A stretch of 64,000 nt of DNA. Source: Intestinicryptomonas porci. Its GTDB lineage: Bacteria; Verrucomicrobiota; Verrucomicrobiia; Opitutales; Intestinicryptomonadaceae. The notes beneath the pieces were generated by a model. The model saw only the letters and a list, made by a program, of their open reading frames with translations. It did not search any database and had not been told where the DNA came from. The position numbers and the translations under genes are program-made. Shown piece after piece: positions 60,854-64,000 of the stretch. The stretch covers positions 171,503-235,502 of the forward strand of contig NZ_JALBUT010000003.1 in NCBI RefSeq assembly GCF_033971905.1, written 5' to 3'. Positions within the stretch are counted from its first letter, which is position 1; every line of letters begins with the position of its first letter.

Positions 60854-61405
60854 ATGGATTTGCAAAAATTTAAAGGCAGGAAAATTTTACTTGGCGTTTG
60901 CAGTTCAATCGCCGCGTACAAGGCGGTTGATTTGGCTTCAACGCTTGTGAAGGCGGGGGCGGAAGTCCGCGTCATCATGACAAAAAACGCCTCTAAGATA
61001 ATATCGGAAAGGGTGTTTGCAACGGTGTCGCGCAACGCCGTTTGCGTTGACATGTGGGAGCGCATAGACGATTGGAAGCCCGAGCATGTTTCCCTTGCGC
61101 AATTTGCCGAGCTTTTCATTGTAGCTCCCGCCACGGCGAATACCATCGGCAATTTCGCAAACGGGCTTGCTCCTGATATGCTTTCATCAACCTATCTTGC
61201 AACAAAGGCGAAAGTTTTAATCGCTCCCGCAATGAACGATGCGATGTATTCTCATCCCGCCGTCCAAAAAAACATCGAAACGCTGAAAAGCTTCGGGGTT
61301 TCTTTCGTGGAGCCCGAGGACGGAATGCTTGCGTGCGGAACTTGCGGAAAGGGAAGGCTCGCGGGGCTTGATTTGATTTTAAGCAGGGCGGCGGAACTTT
61401 TGTGA
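60854..61405 (+). CDS. coaC: Phosphopantothenoylcysteine decarboxylase (stand-alone CoaC)
   Basis: An FMN-dependent decarboxylase of coenzyme A synthesis, 183 residues. The flavoprotein fold starts KILLGVCSSIAAYKAVDLA. The catalytic His lies in EHVSLAQFAEL, the PAMN motif in APAMNDAMY, and the active-site Cys in GMLACGTCGKGRL. In most bacteria this is the N-terminal half of a fused CoaBC; here it ends before any CoaB domain. rsmE follows four bases later and is not CoaB. A related flavoprotein role is a less likely alternative. Confidence 0.88.
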   Translation: MDLQKFKGRKILLGVCSSIAAYKAVDLASTLVKAGAEVRVIMTKNASKIISERVFATVSRNAVCVDMWERIDDWKPEHVSLAQFAELFIVAPATANTIGNFANGLAPDMLSSTYLATKAKVLIAPAMNDAMYSHPAVQKNIETLKSFGVSFVEPEDGMLACGTCGKGRLAGLDLILSRAAELL

Positions 61406-61409
61406 TAAG

Positions 61410-62177
61410 ATGTCTGGATTTAGGGCTTATTTTGAAAATTTGAAAGATGCCAAACTTGGCGGCGTCTTGTTTTTGTCTTCCGATGAAAGCAGGCATTTGT
61501 GCGGGGCTTTGCGCGCGCAGAAATCCGACAAGGTTGATGTATTTGACTTGTCGGGAACAGTTCTCGAATGCGAAATTTCAGTTTCCTCTCCAAAGAAGGC
61601 GGAGCTTAAAATTCTTTCAAGGCGCGATTTAAAAGACGGCAGGCCGCAGATAATTCTCGCCCAGTGTATGCCGAAGGGAAAAACTTTTGACGACATCATA
61701 AAATCTGCAATACAGCTTGGCGCAACGGCAATAATTCCCGTTGTCTCGGAGCGGACGATTGTTCGGTTTTCGGACGGGAAAGACCGTTTGTCAAAACTTG
61801 AAAAATGGCGCGCCCAAATTGTGGAAGCCGTCAAGCAGTCGGCAAACATGCTCGCATTAAAAATATTCGAGCCTGTAGATTTTGGCGATTTCATAAAGCG
61901 CGCCGATTTCTTTGTTCCAAGAGAATGCGCAAGGATTGTCGCGTCTTTGGATGCGGAAAATCCGAAGCCTGTTCTTTCTATTTTGGATGAGAAAAATCCG
62001 AGCGGAGTTTGTGTTTTAATAGGTCCCGAAGGGGATTTGTCTAAAGAAGAGTATAAAGCTGCGTATCTTGCGGGGTTTGCGCCCGCAACGCTTGGCGATA
62101 GCGTAATGAAAAGCGATGTCGCCGCTAGCTTTTCAATTTCTGTTTGCAGCGCGTTTTTTCAAAAAAAATCACAATAA
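61410..62177 (+). CDS. rsmE: 16S rRNA (uridine-1498-N3) methyltransferase RsmE
   Basis: A SPOUT-fold methyltransferase acting on U1498 of 16S rRNA. The N-terminal PUA-like domain (residues 1-75) and central AQCMPKGKTFDDIIKSAIQLGATAIIPVVSERT match the family, and the SAM-binding loop IGPEGDLSKEEY is conserved. The knot loop that is usually LGxRILRTETA reads LGDSVMKSDVA, an unusual variant. The length of 255 residues is normal. It is coupled to coaC (four-base gap). Confidence 0.9.
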   Translation: MSGFRAYFENLKDAKLGGVLFLSSDESRHLCGALRAQKSDKVDVFDLSGTVLECEISVSSPKKAELKILSRRDLKDGRPQIILAQCMPKGKTFDDIIKSAIQLGATAIIPVVSERTIVRFSDGKDRLSKLEKWRAQIVEAVKQSANMLALKIFEPVDFGDFIKRADFFVPRECARIVASLDAENPKPVLSILDEKNPSGVCVLIGPEGDLSKEEYKAAYLAGFAPATLGDSVMKSDVAASFSISVCSAFFQKKSQ

Positions 62178-62216
62178 TTTGGAACTTTATTTCAAAATAT
62201 ATGTCATTTTTTTTTA

Positions 62217-63662
62217 ATGAATAGACTGTCTTTTTGGCTTGTATGCTTGTTTGGCGCACTGAGCGTTCTGTTCGGCGCGTATGCGGCATGGCGTTATTAT
62301 AAGCCGAAGGTGCGCATGGAGCCGCATGACGTCTATTGGGGCGCGGATTTGCTTGAAAAAGCCAGAATCTCGAACAAGCTCATTTTTTTCACGATTGAAG
62401 ACCGCGATTTCCCCGAATTTTCAGATGAGGCCAAGGCGATATTGAAAAAGTTTTATATTTGCGCCACGCTTTCTCCGAAAAAATATTTTGCCGACAATTT
62501 AGTGCTTTCAAACATCTTCAAAAATTCAGGTTCCGAGGGCAAATTTTCGTTGGGCATTCTCTCCCCTCAGGGAAGACCACTTTTTTTGGCGTCCGACTTC
62601 TCAAGGGATAAAAATTCCCCGTTTTACGATGCCGCATGTCTTATGGGGGCGGTGAATGCCTACGAAAAATATAAAGGCGACCTTCTTTTGAAACGTCAAA
62701 TTTCCTCGCGCTTCATAATAAAGCTTTCCGAATTTCCCAATCTGTTTCTTTCAGGGAACGCGGATTCTTCGTTTGCGAACATGAATATGTTTCTGCGGCG
62801 GAAAGACTGGAAGGACGCAACTGCCCTTTTGAGCGAGAATGCGCGTCTTGCCGCGCGGCTTGCGAATTTTTCACCAACTGCGTTGGAAGTTGCCACATCG
62901 GCTTACGGCTCCATTATTTCCGAGATAAAAAACGAAGACAGATTTTCATCCAAGCTTTTGCTTGCGCGCGCGCTTTCGGAGTACGCGCTTTTAATGATTG
63001 TGCCTTCCGCAAAGCATAATTTTTTAAACGTTGCCGACGATATTTTGAAAAACCAAAAAAGCGACGGTCTGTTTTATGAAAAGTCCGTCGCAACGCTGCT
63101 CGACAATGCTCTTGCAATGAGCATTATGGCGCGGGCATACAAAATTTCAGGCGATGAAAAATACAAGAATGCCGCAGTAAAAAATTCATACGCAATACGT
63201 CTTATTTTAGGCAGAAAAAACACTCCGCCCGGAATTTTAAATTCATTGGATAGCTCGATTGAAAATACTTCGGAAGCCAACGGACTGGCATGCGCTCTGC
63301 TTGTCAGAGGTTGGATAGACGCCTATTTCGCGACGGGAGAGGAAAAATATTTGGGATTTGCAACGAGTATGTTTAAAAAATTCGATAAAATATTTTCTGA
63401 CAAAAGCGAGGGTAATTGGTACGTCAATATGCCAAATTCCATTTTCGCGTCTTCATACAGACTCAAAAATTTTTCGGACGATTTGTATCCGAGCGGAAAC
63501 GGCGAAAGTGCGCAAATTTTGTCTGATTTCTGCTATTTAAAAGGAATTCATCGCCATTCTTTGATGAATGTTGCATCTCCGTTTAACACTCCGTTTGCCG
63601 TGAGGTTTTTTGACAGGGCGGGCTTGAAGCTTTCGCTACTGGATAACCCCATGCGGAAGTAG
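62217..63662 (+). CDS. Membrane-anchored thioredoxin-fold plus YyaL-like helical protein
   Basis: A 481-residue protein with an N-terminal membrane anchor (RLSFWLVCLFGALSVLFGAYA). A degenerate thioredoxin-like region follows (about 30-150; WGADLLEKARISNKLIFFTIEDRDFPEFSDEA), resembling DUF255 but without a CxxC pair. A helical (alpha/alpha)6-type region follows, with a YyaL-like FYEKSVATLLDNALAMSIMARAYKISGDEKYKNAA segment. YyaL/SPATA20 relatives are often annotated in protein quality control, but the function is not known. The stop is followed by a long gene-free tail. Confidence 0.65.
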   Translation: MNRLSFWLVCLFGALSVLFGAYAAWRYYKPKVRMEPHDVYWGADLLEKARISNKLIFFTIEDRDFPEFSDEAKAILKKFYICATLSPKKYFADNLVLSNIFKNSGSEGKFSLGILSPQGRPLFLASDFSRDKNSPFYDAACLMGAVNAYEKYKGDLLLKRQISSRFIIKLSEFPNLFLSGNADSSFANMNMFLRRKDWKDATALLSENARLAARLANFSPTALEVATSAYGSIISEIKNEDRFSSKLLLARALSEYALLMIVPSAKHNFLNVADDILKNQKSDGLFYEKSVATLLDNALAMSIMARAYKISGDEKYKNAAVKNSYAIRLILGRKNTPPGILNSLDSSIENTSEANGLACALLVRGWIDAYFATGEEKYLGFATSMFKKFDKIFSDKSEGNWYVNMPNSIFASSYRLKNFSDDLYPSGNGESAQILSDFCYLKGIHRHSLMNVASPFNTPFAVRFFDRAGLKLSLLDNPMRK

Positions 63663-64000
63663 TTGTTTGCTAAAAAATTTTGCGCAGAATAGAATTTGCT
63701 TGTCGAAAAACCTTTTATTTAAAGGCTTTCAAGGGGATTGAAAAAGTTTTAAGCGTCTTTTTTTATCAGATACGCAGTATGAAAATATTTCTAAGATTTT
63801 ATTTCTTTTTGTAAATTTATTCAAATTTTTTATTTTGTAATGTAATTGTATAGCGGGGACTTACATAAAAATTTAAAAAAATTTGCAAAAAAGGCTTGCA
63901 AAGTGGGGGAGGAAGTACAGAGTGATTGACCTTTCACTTGAGAAAGAGTGGATGATCTTTGAAAAAGTCTTAAAGAAAAGTTTTTGAAAAAAGTTCAAAA
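63663..64000. other. Gene-free right edge, possible leader of an RNA operon
   Basis: No open frame. It is AT-rich to about 63890, then has a short GC-rich patch with a possible promoter (63896-63924). After it come an inverted repeat CTTTC...GAAAG (63931-63946) and a boxA-like TGATCTTTGAAAA (63953-63965). This layout resembles the leader of a ribosomal RNA or other strongly transcribed operon that would begin beyond the window. The downstream gene is not visible. Confidence 0.35.
63896..63924 (+). promoter_or_regulatory. Candidate strong promoter near the right edge
   Basis: TTGCAA (63896-63901) is separated by 17 bases of unusually G-rich sequence (GTGGGGGAGGAAG) from AGAGTG (63919-63924). 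The -10 is weak. The G-rich stretch before the start site would fit an rRNA-type promoter. This is pattern matching only. Confidence 0.3.

Noticed and set aside
1..64000. tRNA genes, CRISPR arrays, insertion sequences, prophage genes
   Set aside because: No cloverleaf-type GGTTCGA arms in the gaps, no regularly spaced repeats, and no transposase, integrase or phage protein among the genes.

Overview
The window looks like a stretch of chromosome from a Gram-negative bacterium with an outer membrane: it has Kdo synthesis (kdsA), a Wza/Wzc-like polysaccharide export pair and several lipoproteins. Base composition by eye is in the 40s % GC, with AT-rich intergenic DNA. The family mix (large uncharacterised EF-hand membrane protein, VC0807-like membrane protein, PEGA-domain protein, short stand-alone CoaC, RecO next to YbeY) and the near absence of Shine-Dalgarno sequences before many core genes fit Verrucomicrobiota, probably a gut Opitutales-like lineage. 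That assignment is an inference, not proven by any marker here. No tRNA, rRNA, CRISPR array, transposase, integrase or prophage gene was found.

Layout. 1-5,200: glycolysis genes gap (5' end outside the window), pgk and tpiA, with a secreted six-hairpin glycosidase lodged between gap and pgk. 5,200-9,400: a block of uncharacterised envelope proteins (a 732-residue EF-hand membrane protein, an 82-residue tail-anchored protein, a secreted 321-residue protein, a PEGA protein). 9,500-14,800: gdhA, two small membrane proteins, and the methyl-cycle pair metK-ahcY. 15,000-17,200: an ICMT-like methyltransferase and two AT-rich orphan membrane proteins. 17,200-19,400: sugar isomerase-like TIM barrel, ybeY and recO in a tight operon. 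19,500-27,600: mnmG, a 1.2 kb AT-rich gene-free region, a basic/acidic protein of unknown function, kdsA, rsmG, ndk, zupT and rpsU, all on the minus strand. Three perfect 16-bp parS palindromes lie in mnmG and the gene-free region. With mnmG (gidA) and rsmG (gidB) on either side, this is the best candidate for an origin-proximal segment.

27,700-36,700: pyrG, an RmlD-like reductase, hisC, a CBS-domain transporter-like protein and dnaE. 36,800-43,000: a minus-strand run (periplasmic-binding lipoprotein, comEC, tilS, ftsH). 43,000-46,100: a two-gene polysaccharide export/tyrosine kinase locus whose kinase carries an unusual Tyr/Gly-rich cytoplasmic tail. 46,200-49,600: rplT, rpmI, a rhodanese lipoprotein and priA. 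49,700-51,800: nadA and recA. 51,900-54,800: a GDSL esterase fused to a hydrolase-like domain, and a Tat-exported Gfo/Idh/MocA oxidoreductase. 54,800-59,000: a membrane PP2C phosphatase and a complete SsuABC/TauABC-like ABC importer. 59,100-63,700: a secreted repeat-like protein, a stand-alone CoaC, rsmE and a thioredoxin/YyaL-like protein. The last 340 bases are gene-free and may be the leader of a strongly transcribed RNA operon beyond the edge.

Most transcription units end in clear intrinsic terminators, often shared by convergent genes. The most interesting signals are the parS/origin candidate, the Tyr/Gly-rich tail of the kinase, the weak use of Shine-Dalgarno sequences, and several orphan or re-arranged protein architectures.
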